From: ARK-14 sp002899805
Lineage (GTDB): Archaea; Thermoproteota; Thermoprotei_A; Sulfolobales; Fervidicoccaceae
DNA: 64,000 bases
Direction: 5' to 3'
NCBI GenBank assembly: GCA_039793985.1
Contig: JBAMMC010000031.1
Coordinates: 1-64,000, forward strand
Part shown: piece by piece, positions 8,316-17,967 of the stretch
Layout: each line of letters starts with the position of its first letter
How positions within the stretch are numbered: position 1 is the stretch's first letter
Position numbers and translations under genes: made by a program
Notes under the pieces: model-generated
What the model was told of the DNA's origin: nothing
The model's database searches: none
The model's input: the letters and a program-made list of their open reading frames with translations, nothing else

Positions 8316-9730
8316 GTAAACATCTCCTCCATAACCTTAGCAAGAGAAAGGAGTTTGTCTTCGGACCATGAAGGACCTACGAATTGCATAGATGTTGGTG
8401 TACCTGAAACCGAACCAGTAGGCACTGTGACAGCTGGAAATCCTCCAAGGTTGGCTATCATGAGGGGAGCGTCGATGGCATTCAGCTTCGAAAGGTCTGT
8501 AGCATCATAGTTTATAGGGAGTGGGGAGATGAGAGAACCGGGCGTTGCGATGAGAGAACCGTCTTTTAGATGAGATTCAATCTTACGCTTTATCACGGCT
8601 CTTGCTTTCAGAGCTAAGGAATAGTACATTTCATAATACCCCTTGCTCAGAATGAATGCACCAAGCATAATTCTTCTCTTGACTTCCCATCCGAAAAGTG
8701 ATCGGTTCATCATGTAATAGCTATCCCAGTCGTTGTCCTCAAGTTCAGCTATTCTTGAACCGTACCTAACACCATCGAATCTAGCTAGGTTGCTACTGGC
8801 TTCGCTGAACGCGATTACATAATAAACTTGGGGAACCTTTAGAAGTATGGGTTCAGACATCTCTTCGACTTGCGCTCCTTCTTTTTCTAAAGTGGAAATC
8901 TTCCTCCAGAATTCTTCAATCACGTATTCCTCTGCCTGTGGATGATTGAGAAGTTCTCTAGGGATCTTGAGTTTCAGTTTGCGAAGGAGATCAAAATCAG
9001 GCTCCTTCAAGGCTATCTCCTCGATCCTGTTACCCCATGGATTGTGGGAACTTGTTGGGTCAAGGGGATCGAACGAGGAGATGATGGAAAATAAGTATGC
9101 GAGGTCGCTAGCGTTCGATGACATGGGACCGATCTGATCCATGCTGTCAGCGTAAGATATTAGTCCGAATCTGCTGACCGCTCCATATGTTGGCTTGAGT
9201 CCAAAAATCCCCGTCCAAGCAGCTGGCAACCTTATGCTCCCTCCTGTATCGCTACCCAAAGCTACGTCTACCACCCCCGAAGCTACAGCAGCTGCGCTGC
9301 CAGAACTGCTTCCTCCAGGAGAAAGCTTTGTATTTATCGGGTTAAGAGTGGGCCCAAAAGCACTAGTCGTTCCCAGAGCCCCCATAGCGAACTCATCCAT
9401 ATTTGTCTTGCCAATAATGACTGCTCCCTCTCTTTCCAGTATCTTCACTATCGTTGCTGAGTATTGTGGGACGAAGTTTTCAAGTATCCTGCTAGCGCAT
9501 GTGGTCCTCAAACCTTTAGTAACAATGTTATCCTTGACTGCTATTGGAACTCCCGCAAGCTTTCCATTCACCAATTTATCGGGAACTTCGCTTTTCATTG
9601 TAATGAAAATGTTGAGTACTGGATCCTTCCTCGAAGCTTCCTCCAACGCCCTCTCAACGTAAGCGTATGGATCAGTTGCCCCGTTCTTCAAGTCCTCTAT
9701 AAAGCTTACTACCTTCCCTCTCTTCTTCAT
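8312..9730 (-). CDS. gatA: Asp/Glu-tRNA amidotransferase subunit A (amidase)
   Basis: The amidase signature is intact: catalytic Lys in GVPIAVKDN (about 69), Ser in the SPGGSSSGSAAA block (about 140-150), and nucleophile region GSDTGGSIRLPA (about 164-175), giving the Ser-cisSer-Lys triad. GatA releases ammonia from glutamine or asparagine for the transamidation. The length (472 aa) is normal. It lies 3 nt after gatC and overlaps gatB by 4 nt, so the three genes form one transcription unit. Confidence 0.95.
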   Translation of the reverse strand: MKKRGKVVSFIEDLKNGATDPYAYVERALEEASRKDPVLNIFITMKSEVPDKLVNGKLAGVPIAVKDNIVTKGLRTTCASRILENFVPQYSATIVKILEREGAVIIGKTNMDEFAMGALGTTSAFGPTLNPINTKLSPGGSSSGSAAAVASGVVDVALGSDTGGSIRLPAAWTGIFGLKPTYGAVSRFGLISYADSMDQIGPMSSNASDLAYLFSIISSFDPLDPTSSHNPWGNRIEEIALKEPDFDLLRKLKLKIPRELLNHPQAEEYVIEEFWRKISTLEKEGAQVEEMSEPILLKVPQVYYVIAFSEASSNLARFDGVRYGSRIAELEDNDWDSYYMMNRSLFGWEVKRRIMLGAFILSKGYYEMYYSLALKARAVIKRKIESHLKDGSLIATPGSLISPLPINYDATDLSKLNAIDAPLMIANLGGFPAVTVPTGSVSGTPTSMQFVGPSWSEDKLLSLAKVMEEMFT

Positions 9731-9733
9731 CCT

Positions 9734-10039
9734 TCATCCCTTGAAGACCTTTGGACCCTTAACATAGCCCTCCTCCAGAATAGCTTGTCCCAGAAGCTCT
9801 CTTCCCATTTCTATCTCGTAAATGGGGGAATCCTCCCTCAGCCTTCCTTCAGATAAATGCGTTATCTCTTCGTTTCCGACGTCTAAGGAAAGTATATCAT
9901 CTATGTAACCCAGTATCATGACGATCTCTTTGGAGAGTCTTTCTCTCTCCTCAACGCTCAATTTTATTCTGGAGAGCCAAGAAAGTCTTTCGATGAGCTC
10001 TTCATTCACCAGTCTCTCCTTTGTAGACATGAATTTCAA
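9734..10039 (-). CDS. gatC: Asp/Glu-tRNA amidotransferase subunit C
   Basis: This 101-residue protein has the helical L-S-R-I-(K/E) segment and the C-terminal loop SEGRLREDSP, as in GatC, which wraps around GatA and GatB and stabilises the complex. It is the first gene of the gatCAB unit. ATG 10039 was the ORF limit; ATG 10030 (MSTKERLVNEELIERLSWLSRI) is an equally good start. Upstream lies a 0.7-kb spacer with no gene. Confidence 0.9.
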   Translation of the reverse strand: MKFMSTKERLVNEELIERLSWLSRIKLSVEERERLSKEIVMILGYIDDILSLDVGNEEITHLSEGRLREDSPIYEIEMGRELLGQAILEEGYVKGPKVFKG

Positions 10040-10765
10040 GCCTCAATTTGCATTTCATAATGCATCTTTAAAGCATGAAGCTCCTAGTTATTAATTTCTT
10101 TGGAACAAAAAATGAATTTTTTCTATTTTTGTAATGTATTAGAAGAAAATATTTCTAAAAACGTTTTGGATCTCATCTTTGATGCAGTCCCTATTTATCC
10201 AGTCATTTCCATTTCGAGCGTTTTTGAGAGATTCTAGAAATCTGAGCCTCCCTTCCCTGAAGGGATAGAGTCTGCAACAGTTTCGAGATTAAAGGCTTTT
10301 CAAGGTCTCTTTAGGTGTTCTAGTGTCATGAGCGCTACAATGTACACAGAAGCAAAATGCATGTCAAGCCCCTGTAGCCTCATAGCCTCGTCGGCTCACG
10401 GAAGCTGGTTGTTTCACATGGGTCCGCATAGGTCTTCTATGATAGGGCTCGGGATAATGCTCATAGGGGCATACTCCTAAAGGCTTGTGAACCCGCTTCT
10501 CATAGATATATCAGCGACCTTTATTCCCACTACCTGTTCCCGGAATGTAGTGAGAGTTTCAGAGAAACCATGAGGAACCACCTATGGAGACCTGAAATGA
10601 CCGTAGATGGGAACGGTTAGCCAGAAAAGTTCACAGGTTCCCAGTTTGTATCCGGGTTCACATGATTCATCCGTTGGGTAGTTGAAGTGACTGGGGAGTC
10701 CCAAAGTTATCATTCAGAGTGAGAGCATCCAAGGCAATATATTCCCAAAGGAACATTGAAGCTCT
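10040..10765 (-). other. Gene-free 0.7-kb spacer, degenerate sequence
   Basis: No frame longer than about 25 codons starts plausibly here, yet base composition (about 45-50% GC) and codon-like texture on the minus strand are higher than in the window's AT-rich promoters. Short readable stretches such as MHFASVYIVALMTLEHLKRP occur between stops. It is most simply a decayed gene or mobile element. I see no tRNA, C/D sRNA, CRISPR or convincing repeat in it. Confidence 0.45.
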
Positions 10766-11542
10766 TCACAACCAGTTCTCGCCATTTGTTGCAGAGCTTT
10801 TCATATTGAAATTTTTATAAAAATCGAAGAGTGTCTTCTTGGTTCTAATTTCGTAAATAAAGAGGCTTTTTCTAGCAGGAAGTGCTACGTTAAAAACTTC
10901 AGCACTAGCTATCTTTGCATGAAGTACTTTGCTTCTGTGAGCATGACCGTGAATTACGAGTTCAAGACTATCTAACTTTCTTATCAGTTCTTCTGCTTTA
11001 ATCGAGCCCATTTCGGGCCAAGCATAAGAAGGTTCTCCATGGAGAGTCTTGTATGTAGGTGGATAGTGAAAAACAGCAATTTTAATTCCACTAAAACTGG
11101 TATTCAAGAAGTGCTCGAATTTTCTGAGCCTTTCCTCATATTTCTTTTCTATATTGGGAATGTTCTTCCTTTGCCACCTCGTTGGGACATCTAATATTCC
11201 GGTGGTTCCAAAGATCATCATCTTCGGAGAGCTTGTCTCAATCGTCAAAGTTGAATCGTCCAGCCAGTTAGCCCATGTATACTCTTCTCTTATTTTTTCT
11301 CTCAACTCGTCATACTCATCGTTACCAAAAGTGGCAACAACACTCATTGGTTCACACTTCCGCAGAATTTCCCATGCCTTCGAATAAAACTCTATTCTTC
11401 CTCTTTCAACCATGTCACCTGCTAAGATGAGAAGATCGGTTGATGTATTTTCTCGACATCCTTTCTCAACGGCAGTAATTAGATCAGCCTCGCCAATAGG
11501 CAAATGAGCATCGCTAGTAGCAATTATTTTCAACCCTAGCAC
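10766..11542 (-). CDS. Calcineurin-like metallophosphoesterase
   Basis: All five metallophosphoesterase blocks are present in 258 residues: DAH (about 11-13), GDMVERG (about 42-48), GND (about 74-76; N coordinates metal), HYP (about 158) and GHAH (about 200-203). Members hydrolyse phosphodiesters or phosphomonoesters with two metal ions; the substrate cannot be told. The gene lies 1 nt downstream of the TatD-like gene, in a likely thrS-tatD-phosphoesterase transcript. The C-terminal 20 residues are family-variable. Confidence 0.85.
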   Translation of the reverse strand: MLGLKIIATSDAHLPIGEADLITAVEKGCRENTSTDLLILAGDMVERGRIEFYSKAWEILRKCEPMSVVATFGNDEYDELREKIREEYTWANWLDDSTLTIETSSPKMMIFGTTGILDVPTRWQRKNIPNIEKKYEERLRKFEHFLNTSFSGIKIAVFHYPPTYKTLHGEPSYAWPEMGSIKAEELIRKLDSLELVIHGHAHRSKVLHAKIASAEVFNVALPARKSLFIYEIRTKKTLFDFYKNFNMKSSATNGENWL

Positions 11543-11543
11543 C

Positions 11544-12281
11544 TCATCTGAAGAAGCTCATAACATTTTCCTGTATGTAGCTGAGCAATATGCTTCTATC
11601 TATTTTGAGCTTTGTAGACATGAAGTCAATAAGCTGGGGGATCCTGTCGGTGGTGAGCTTTTCTCCCCTGTATTCATAGGGTCCATCGCTCTCAGTAAGA
11701 ACCCTTCTTAGATCTGCGAAATGGAGAAGATCGGCATGTTTCTTTTGAATTATAGCAGCGACATTGAATGATATATAGAAGCCTGCCTCTTGAAGTTTTT
11801 GCATAGTTTCTTTAGAACCAGTGAACCAGTGGAAAATTGCCTTGGTCACATCATGCTTCAGAACTAAATTGGCTACATCGTCCCATGCGCCAGCAGCATG
11901 GAGGTTGAGTATAGCATCAGTCTCCTTCGCGAGAGTCAAAAAGGTTCCGAAAACTCGCAGCTGAAGTTCAAAAGTCTGTGGAACGAATTTTCTGTCGAGG
12001 CCTACTTCACCTATACATGGAATATCCATTTTGTCCAGAAGTTTTTCGATTTCCTTTAAAGCCTCTCTGTTAGCATCCTCGATTCTCCATGGGTGGATGC
12101 CAATACATGGTTTCAAAAAATCATGCTCTTTAGCTAGCATCAAAGTTCTCTTTGAACTTTCTAAATCATCTGAGACGGAGATTATTATGTAGCTATCTTT
12201 TAGCCCTGATATATAGGCCTCATCGTATTCATATGCGTGAGCATGAGAATCAACATATTTCGTCATCTTCACTGAAGCCAT
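11544..12281 (-). CDS. TatD-type metal-dependent hydrolase/DNase
   Basis: The TIM-barrel amidohydrolase motifs are visible: DSHAHAY near the N-terminus, GIHPWRI, GEVGLDRKF (metal Glu), LHAAGAW, IFHWFTG and TESDGPY (catalytic Asp). TatD proteins are magnesium-dependent 3'-5' exonucleases or related hydrolases. I place the start at ATG 12281, where TGATG couples it to the thrS stop; the frame is open further upstream to 12326, which would overlap thrS by 46 nt. At about 245 aa it is standard length. Confidence 0.87.
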   Translation of the reverse strand: MASVKMTKYVDSHAHAYEYDEAYISGLKDSYIIISVSDDLESSKRTLMLAKEHDFLKPCIGIHPWRIEDANREALKEIEKLLDKMDIPCIGEVGLDRKFVPQTFELQLRVFGTFLTLAKETDAILNLHAAGAWDDVANLVLKHDVTKAIFHWFTGSKETMQKLQEAGFYISFNVAAIIQKKHADLLHFADLRRVLTESDGPYEYRGEKLTTDRIPQLIDFMSTKLKIDRSILLSYIQENVMSFFR

Positions 12282-14311
12282 CACAGTATCCCGTTGGTTT
12301 GTTTTGAGATCGTGCTTTTTATCCATTTCAACATTTCTTCAAAACTTGGAAACTCGAGCTCTTCCTCCTTGGGAGAAAATCTGTGTCTGTCGTCTTCGCC
12401 GTACGTTATATACTTGGCTGACACTCCTCCACTTTTAATCTCCTTCTCACCCAATACTGCAACAAGGGGGATCCTCAGCATCCTCACCTCTCTCAATCTT
12501 GAATTCAATCTCCCCTCTGTGAACAGCATGGTTCGCACTCCCTCAGCTACAAGAGTCTCGTATATTTCCTTGGATTTTTTGACTTGAACTTCACTACTTT
12601 CCTCTACTGGAAGGACGGCGACTTGGATGGGGGCAAGCCAAAATGGAACCCTGCCAGCGTATTGTTCCAACATTAATCCTATGAACCTCTCCATGCTACC
12701 TAATATTGCTCTGTGTATGATCACCATCCTTTTCTCGGAATTGTCCTTATCCATATATGTCAGATCGAATCTTTCGGGTAGATTGAAGTCTAACTGTATA
12801 GTAGCAGCTTGCCACTCTCTGCCGAGCGAATCTCTGAATATCACATCAATCTTAGGTCCATAAAAAGCAGCGTCCCCAATCGACTTTGTAAAGGTTAGCC
12901 CCATATCTTTCAGAGCTTTTTCGAGCGAGCTTTCAGCGTGCTCCCATATCTCATCGCTCCCCATATAGCTCTTTTTGTCGCTTGGATCCCTCAGACTGAG
13001 GGTGAATCTATATTCTCTGAGCCCCATAGCTGAGTAAATTTCCTGAATGAGAGAAAGTATCTGAGATATCTCCTGCTCAATTTGATCTTCCCTCACGAAT
13101 ATGTGAGCATCATCTATTACGAAGCCCCTAACTCTTGTGAGACCATGAAGTGTTCCGGCCCTCTCATATCGATACACATTGCCCATTTCAAAGTACCTAA
13201 CTGGAAGTTCCTTATAGCTCCATTTTTTCCTCTTCAATATGAGTATATGGAACGGACAGTTCATCGGCTTTATAGCATGTTCCTTCTCATCTAAGGTGAA
13301 CAGGAACATATTCTGTCTGTAGTGGGAGAGATGACCGCTTATCTGGAAGAGGTCAGTAGTAGCAATGTGAGGAGTCGCGACGAGCTGATACCCTCTCTTC
13401 TGATGAAGTTTTACTATGTATTCATCGAGAGCCCTCCTCATAGCTGCTCCATTGGGAGCCCAAAGGATGAGTCCTGCCCCTGTAAGCGAGGAGGTCAGGA
13501 AAATGTCCATTTCTTTCCCCAGCTTCACATGATCCCTTTTTTCCGCCTCCTCCCTTCTCTCATCGAATATTTTTTTGTCATGTTTAGTAGGAAAAGCAGC
13601 CACATGTATGCTGTTGAGAAGGAGGGAGTCCTCCCTTCCTTGCCAATGGGAGACGCTAAGGTTCGCTAACCGCATCTCTTCGATTTCCCCTAAGACTTCG
13701 GGATGTAGATCCGAATCGCAGATCGTCAAGATGCCTCCGATAGAGAGGAGCTTTGGTGATGACATAGTTTTAGAGAGAGAAGCAAGAAGATCCTCTCCTC
13801 TCTTCCTCAGCTCCTCTTCAGCATTGGCCTCAATGACTTCGATCCTCTCCTTTTTTGCTATTTCCTTTGCTATCGAAACAACCTTCTCCGCATCTTCCCT
13901 GCTGAAATCCTTATCTTCGAGGTAGAAGTCAACCCTGACTTCTCCATCCTTCAGACTGAAACCTGCCAGTTTAGCTGAAGGAAATAGTCTCTTTATCGCA
14001 ACTTCTATCACATGAGCAACAGTATCTAGGAATATTTCACTTCCTTTTTTTGTAAAAAAGTAGAGGATTTCTGCCTTTTCCCATTCTCCGCTTACCCTTG
14101 CTGGAATTCTCACCACTTTCCTTTTCTTCTCGCCCGTTATCACCAGCAAAAATACCGAAGATCCTAGGTTATTGTCGAGTTTGAGATCTACTTTAAAGCC
14201 TGGGGATACTTCCTTTGTTTCTGAACCATCAACAAGGGAAACCAAAACGGATCCCCTGCTACTCTTCCTCCTCTTCGGGTTCTGCGCTAAGCTTTGTTCT
14301 AGCCATCTCAT
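12281..14311 (-). CDS. thrS: Threonyl-tRNA synthetase
   Basis: This is a class II synthetase of the full-length (bacterial-like) type: an N-terminal TGS-like domain (about 23-85), an editing-like domain with the H-x3-H pattern around DTVAHVIEVA, a catalytic core with motif 2 (RYERAGTLHGLTRVRGF) and motif 3 (HRAILGSMERFIGLMLE), and a C-terminal anticodon-binding domain. The longest frame starts at ATG 14311 but overlaps the upstream gene by 53 nt. TTG 14245, preceded by AGCAGGGGATC and entering directly on the first TGS strand, is the likelier true start. The neighbour downstream is tatD. Confidence 0.93.
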   Translation of the reverse strand: MRWLEQSLAQNPKRRKSSRGSVLVSLVDGSETKEVSPGFKVDLKLDNNLGSSVFLLVITGEKKRKVVRIPARVSGEWEKAEILYFFTKKGSEIFLDTVAHVIEVAIKRLFPSAKLAGFSLKDGEVRVDFYLEDKDFSREDAEKVVSIAKEIAKKERIEVIEANAEEELRKRGEDLLASLSKTMSSPKLLSIGGILTICDSDLHPEVLGEIEEMRLANLSVSHWQGREDSLLLNSIHVAAFPTKHDKKIFDERREEAEKRDHVKLGKEMDIFLTSSLTGAGLILWAPNGAAMRRALDEYIVKLHQKRGYQLVATPHIATTDLFQISGHLSHYRQNMFLFTLDEKEHAIKPMNCPFHILILKRKKWSYKELPVRYFEMGNVYRYERAGTLHGLTRVRGFVIDDAHIFVREDQIEQEISQILSLIQEIYSAMGLREYRFTLSLRDPSDKKSYMGSDEIWEHAESSLEKALKDMGLTFTKSIGDAAFYGPKIDVIFRDSLGREWQAATIQLDFNLPERFDLTYMDKDNSEKRMVIIHRAILGSMERFIGLMLEQYAGRVPFWLAPIQVAVLPVEESSEVQVKKSKEIYETLVAEGVRTMLFTEGRLNSRLREVRMLRIPLVAVLGEKEIKSGGVSAKYITYGEDDRHRFSPKEEELEFPSFEEMLKWIKSTISKQTNGIL

Positions 14312-14513
14312 CTATCTTATCGAGATCTGTCTCCTCCTGATATCCTTTTTTCATCAAATCACTGATCTTTTTGGCTGCTTCATCTATCTTCTTCTTCTCT
14401 ACCCATATTATTATGCCCTCGCTGTCCTCAAAGAAAACGGCGAATTTCTTTCTCCTGTCGTCAGCAACTACATGAAGACATGGTGGATATTCACATTCTT
14501 CCTCCATAGCCAT
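14259..14513 (-). CDS. Conserved small protein with acidic tail, unknown function
   Basis: An 84-residue protein starts at ATG 14513 or ATG 14507. It has a beta-rich N-terminal half (CLHVVADDRRKKFAVFFED), a helical middle and a C-terminal run of glutamates. It overlaps the annotated 5' end of thrS and is probably cotranscribed with it. The divergent promoter region to the next plus-strand gene is only about 60-90 nt. I do not recognise a family; clean codon structure and the acidic tail argue it is real. Confidence 0.7.
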   Translation of the reverse strand: MAMEEECEYPPCLHVVADDRRKKFAVFFEDSEGIIIWVEKKKIDEAAKKISDLMKKGYQEETDLDKIDEMARTKLSAEPEEEEE

Positions 14514-14560
14514 TCACCTTCTGGATAATCAATTTAAGCTAATTAATCAAAGAAATCTTC

Positions 14561-14570
14561 GTAATATATA
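14561..14570 (+). promoter_or_regulatory. TATA box for the gene at 14608
   Basis: GTAATATATA lies about 38 nt before TTG 14608. A start site some 25 nt downstream leaves room for the SD-like AGAGGG at 14595-14600. This is why I prefer TTG 14608 over the upstream TTG 14572, which would sit almost inside the TATA box. Confidence 0.5.
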
Positions 14571-14607
14571 CTTGACTATTCCTCATTTTTCAGTAGAGGG
14601 AAAAAGA

Positions 14608-15210
14608 TTGAAGGCAAAAATATTGATAACTCTCAACAAGAGGTTTCCAGAAAACATATATTCAGAGTTGAGATTGAGAGGATTCGTCTATATCAGAGAA
14701 TACGGTTGGCTAATACCTACAGAGCGTATAGAGGAGTTTGAAAAGATAACCGGGAGTGCTATAGAGATAGATGAAGAAGATGCTAAAAAGCTCAAGATTT
14801 TATCCAGGGAGATTAAAGAGCCGGAAGTATTTGTGGAGGAAAAGGGTGAGAGCCCTGGAGAGATGAGTATAATCAGAGATGAGGCAGTATACAGAGTTAC
14901 TCTTCCTAGTGGAATGACATACACTATACCTTCTTCGATTGTTAAAGCATATAGAGAGATGGTGGAGGAGCTGAGAATGAAGGGGATTTTCAAGATAAAG
15001 AAGAAAGAGCTGGTAGAAATGGTTCTAAGGAAAATAGGTTTTTCAAAGTTCTTCAGTAAGGATGGTTCCTATTTCTATTGGGAGACATTTTATGGAGATA
15101 GGGTGACTTACCATACTCACTATTATGTTCCGGCAAAAATCTTAGAAAGCATGGGTCTCATTATAGTAACAAAACAGGATGAAATTATAATAAGAAGAGA
15201 TTCCCACTAG
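14608..15210 (+). CDS. Crenarchaeal hypothetical protein
   Basis: This 200-residue protein begins with a compact alpha/beta domain (KILITLNKRFPENIYSELR...GWLIPTERIEEFEKITG), has an acidic linker around 75-95, and ends with a lysine-rich helical domain (KGIFKIKKKELVEMVLRKIGF) plus aromatic strands (SYFYWETFYGDRVTYHTHYY). No catalytic motif stands out. The gene is divergent from the thrS operon. The charge pattern would suit nucleic-acid binding, but that is only inference. Confidence 0.7.
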   Translation: MKAKILITLNKRFPENIYSELRLRGFVYIREYGWLIPTERIEEFEKITGSAIEIDEEDAKKLKILSREIKEPEVFVEEKGESPGEMSIIRDEAVYRVTLPSGMTYTIPSSIVKAYREMVEELRMKGIFKIKKKELVEMVLRKIGFSKFFSKDGSYFYWETFYGDRVTYHTHYYVPAKILESMGLIIVTKQDEIIIRRDSH

Positions 15211-15248
15211 TTAATCCAGCCTTACTTCCACAAACAACTATAAATGAA

Positions 15249-16445
15249 TCAGCCTATTACGAAGGTTTCTTCAAGCTTTTTCCCTTCTTTGAACCTATCT
15301 GGAGAATAAGGAACCATGAGGTTGCTCATTTTTCCCGTGAAGAGGTATTCGGCCATAACTTTTCCTGCGAAGGGACCCAACATAAATCCATGTCCACTGA
15401 ATCCACCAAGTGCATATAGCCCTTCAGGCCAATCCTTCGATCTCCCCATTATATGTGACCTGTCGGGGGTCATCTCGTAGTAACCGCTCCAGGTCCTTAT
15501 TATCCTCAACATCGATGCTCCCTTAAGAGCTTTGCTGAGCCTCTGTGCATAGGTCTTCAACCAAAGGAAAGAGTTTCCAAATTCCACTAAGCCCCTTGGT
15601 TCGTTTCCCAAAGTTGTGGAACCTATTATCTCTCCCTTCAATGTCTGAGAAAAATACAGGTGCAAGGATGAGTCAACAATGAATGGAGAAATCTCGAAGG
15701 AAAATGGCTCTGTTATTGCTATCTCTTTCCTTACGGGCTCAATTGGTATTCCAAGGCCAAGCGCTTCCGAAAAGGACTTCATCCAGGCGCCGTTAGCTAT
15801 AACAACTCTTTCTGTGCTCACCTTCACTCCTCTGCTAATAGCCGACACAACTTTGTCATTTCTTATTTCAATTGTCTCTACAGGAGAGTATTCTGCGATC
15901 CTAACACCCAATTTTCTCGCTTTCTTCTCTAAGCCGAATATCACTGAGTCAGGATGAATCGACCCATTTTGTTTACCGAAGAATCCAGCTATTACCTCAT
16001 CTCTCTTTCTCAAATATGGGTATTTTCTGTATAATTCCTCTGGGGGAATTTCCTCGAGAGGAACATTCCATTTTTTGAATAGAGAGTTTGCTGATTTGAG
16101 AGTATTATACGATGACTCATCCGAAGCTATCCAAAGATAGCCTGTCCTTGTGAATAGAGAGTTCATCCCAGTTAACTTGGTGAGGCTTTCAAGATATTCC
16201 GAGGCCTTTATCGCGAATTCCAAGTTCCTCTCATCACCGAAGTGTACTCTGAACCTTCCAGCATTCCTCAAAGAGGAGCCATAGCCCAAATATTTAGATT
16301 CAAACACGCAGATATCCTCTCCTCTCCCCTCCAAATTAGCGAGATTCATTGCCAACGAAAGCCCAACAACGCCTCCTCCCACTATCACAGTGGAGCACTC
16401 CATGTCTGGCACCTCAAGAGAGGAATCCGATCTCGATTGGTTCAA
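15249..16445 (-). CDS. FAD-dependent amine/amino-acid dehydrogenase, beta-type catalytic subunit
   Basis: An N-terminal Rossmann FAD motif (TVIVGGGVVGLSLAMNLA, about 19-36) and the C-terminal LYALGGFSGHGFMLGPFAGK flavin segment identify the DAO/GlpD-like family, close to archaeal L-proline dehydrogenase beta, sarcosine oxidase beta and HcnC. It oxidises a secondary amine or amino acid and passes electrons to its partner. It overlaps the upstream alpha-type gene by 32 nt; ATG 16400 (MECSTV) is an alternative start that would avoid overlap. With the DegT gene it forms a three-gene unit. The substrate is unknown. Confidence 0.82.
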   Translation of the reverse strand: MNQSRSDSSLEVPDMECSTVIVGGGVVGLSLAMNLANLEGRGEDICVFESKYLGYGSSLRNAGRFRVHFGDERNLEFAIKASEYLESLTKLTGMNSLFTRTGYLWIASDESSYNTLKSANSLFKKWNVPLEEIPPEELYRKYPYLRKRDEVIAGFFGKQNGSIHPDSVIFGLEKKARKLGVRIAEYSPVETIEIRNDKVVSAISRGVKVSTERVVIANGAWMKSFSEALGLGIPIEPVRKEIAITEPFSFEISPFIVDSSLHLYFSQTLKGEIIGSTTLGNEPRGLVEFGNSFLWLKTYAQRLSKALKGASMLRIIRTWSGYYEMTPDRSHIMGRSKDWPEGLYALGGFSGHGFMLGPFAGKVMAEYLFTGKMSNLMVPYSPDRFKEGKKLEETFVIG

Positions 16446-17958
16446 TTGGAACTCTCTGTCTGAAGCTTCCCAAACTTCCGAGGGGGATTCCTCTCAAAAA
16501 TGACAGCAAGAGGGCAACCGAAAATCTGCAAATCCTCCCCTGGCAGCTTCCTGTCCCCAGTGCTGTAAACCTCTTTATTCTCTCTATATCCTTGTATCCC
16601 ATATCATAGGCTCTGAGAACATCTTCTAGTGTTACATCTTGACATGGACAAACGAATTTCCAACCACCATAACTTCTGGTTAGTAAAAAGTCTGGTGCCT
16701 CTCTTATCTCAGTCACATCCAACGGCTCTAGCTTCTTCGATGATTGAATTTCATGTATCTTCTTTTCTTCGGACGCGGAGAGCTCTTCTTTCACGAGAAG
16801 TTTAGAAAACAGATCGACCTCTTCAAGCAACTTGTCCTCTGGTGTGCCTGAAGCGCTTCCCAGAAGATAAACTCCCTCTGTTCCCTCAATCTTTCCCATA
16901 TTAGTTGAAACTGTGATGGCACCAAGACGTTGCGAGTACTTCAACTCTCCCCCAAACTGTAGGGCTGGTTCTATCTCAGGAACTGCCTTTATGGCTGAAA
17001 CGAGCAAATCGACCTCTATGATCTCTTTCTGGGGGTGAAGAATTTTGATTTTTTCTAGCCTCTGGTATCCAACTGCTTCAAGCTCTTCAACGGGAATTGC
17101 TCCCAATTCTCTCGACAGCTCGTTGTTTTTGAAGGCACCAGTGACCAAGATGTTTACCTCTTTCTTTCTCGAAAGTTCTTCAGCTTCCTTGAGACCTCTG
17201 TTCTCGTTAACTATCACAGCAACTCTCTTTACTCTTTCGAGAGCTGAGTAATTGTTTATTAATTGAATGGCAAGCTGAGCGCTGACGATTCCTGGAATAT
17301 CGTTATTTTCGAAAACTGGAAAAGCGTCCCTCAACCCTGTGAAGAACACGATTTTATGTATATTGAGCCTATATATCCTTCTCTTCTCCCTGTTGATGGC
17401 ATAGACTCCATCTTCGAATGTGCCCAAATAGCTTGCGTTTATCACTTCAATTTCACTATTGACCTTCTCTCCTGCCTCTTTCTCCAACATATCAACAGGT
17501 TTTTGGGGAAGAAATAGAACTCTCGCTTGAGATCGTTCTTCAATATTATTTGCGAACCTGACAGCAGCCCCCTCTCCCGCCACTATCAGAAATTCACCAT
17601 CAACGTGTTTTTCTTCATTTTCTCCTCCAATTTCTCGAGATGGGAGTTTCGGATTTCCGCTCATAGAAGCAATGCTTTTCCACGTTACCCCCCAAAGGGT
17701 TTTAATGATAAAACTATGATAAAAACCAGCTTTCCCCAACTCTTTTCTTACAGAACTCACGAGTCTGTTACTATGTCTCGGTGAAATTTCATCTATTTTA
17801 TGTGGGAAGTAAAGATAGGATGTCGATGTATTTTGGGCTCTAATCCATGGGCACCAATGTTCCAAGTAAAAGGGGGCCCTCGGTCTCTTGAACTTTGGAC
17901 TGGATGAAGTGGGAGAGATATTCTCTCTAAAAAAATCAGCGAGAGGAGAGAAGCTCAA
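16414..17958 (-). CDS. Alpha-type subunit of amine/proline dehydrogenase (sarcosine oxidase alpha/HcnB-like), atypical
   Basis: The first 100 residues resemble the sarcosine-oxidase-alpha linker (R-A-P near 27 and AGFYHSFIIKTLWGVTW near 77-93). A pyridine-nucleotide-disulfide-oxidoreductase-like domain follows, then a C-terminal BFD-like [2Fe-2S] motif (CPCQDVTLEDV...GTGSCQGRIC). The dinucleotide loop is eroded: AGEGAAVRFA where relatives have GGGPAGLAAA, and the N-terminal cysteines of a plant-type ferredoxin are absent. It may have lost one cofactor while keeping the Fe-S electron conduit. It lies 9 nt downstream of the DegT gene and is translationally coupled to the beta gene. Confidence 0.72.
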   Translation of the reverse strand: MSFSPLADFFRENISPTSSSPKFKRPRAPFYLEHWCPWIRAQNTSTSYLYFPHKIDEISPRHSNRLVSSVRKELGKAGFYHSFIIKTLWGVTWKSIASMSGNPKLPSREIGGENEEKHVDGEFLIVAGEGAAVRFANNIEERSQARVLFLPQKPVDMLEKEAGEKVNSEIEVINASYLGTFEDGVYAINREKRRIYRLNIHKIVFFTGLRDAFPVFENNDIPGIVSAQLAIQLINNYSALERVKRVAVIVNENRGLKEAEELSRKKEVNILVTGAFKNNELSRELGAIPVEELEAVGYQRLEKIKILHPQKEIIEVDLLVSAIKAVPEIEPALQFGGELKYSQRLGAITVSTNMGKIEGTEGVYLLGSASGTPEDKLLEEVDLFSKLLVKEELSASEEKKIHEIQSSKKLEPLDVTEIREAPDFLLTRSYGGWKFVCPCQDVTLEDVLRAYDMGYKDIERIKRFTALGTGSCQGRICRFSVALLLSFLRGIPLGSLGSFRQRVPIEPIEIGFLS

Positions 17959-17967
17959 AGTTATCCC

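Noticed and set aside
16242..16609. Plus-strand frames over the amine dehydrogenase genes, and many similar antisense frames elsewhere
   Set aside because: They are shadows of well-supported genes, with low-complexity Ser/Leu-rich translations typical of antisense reading.
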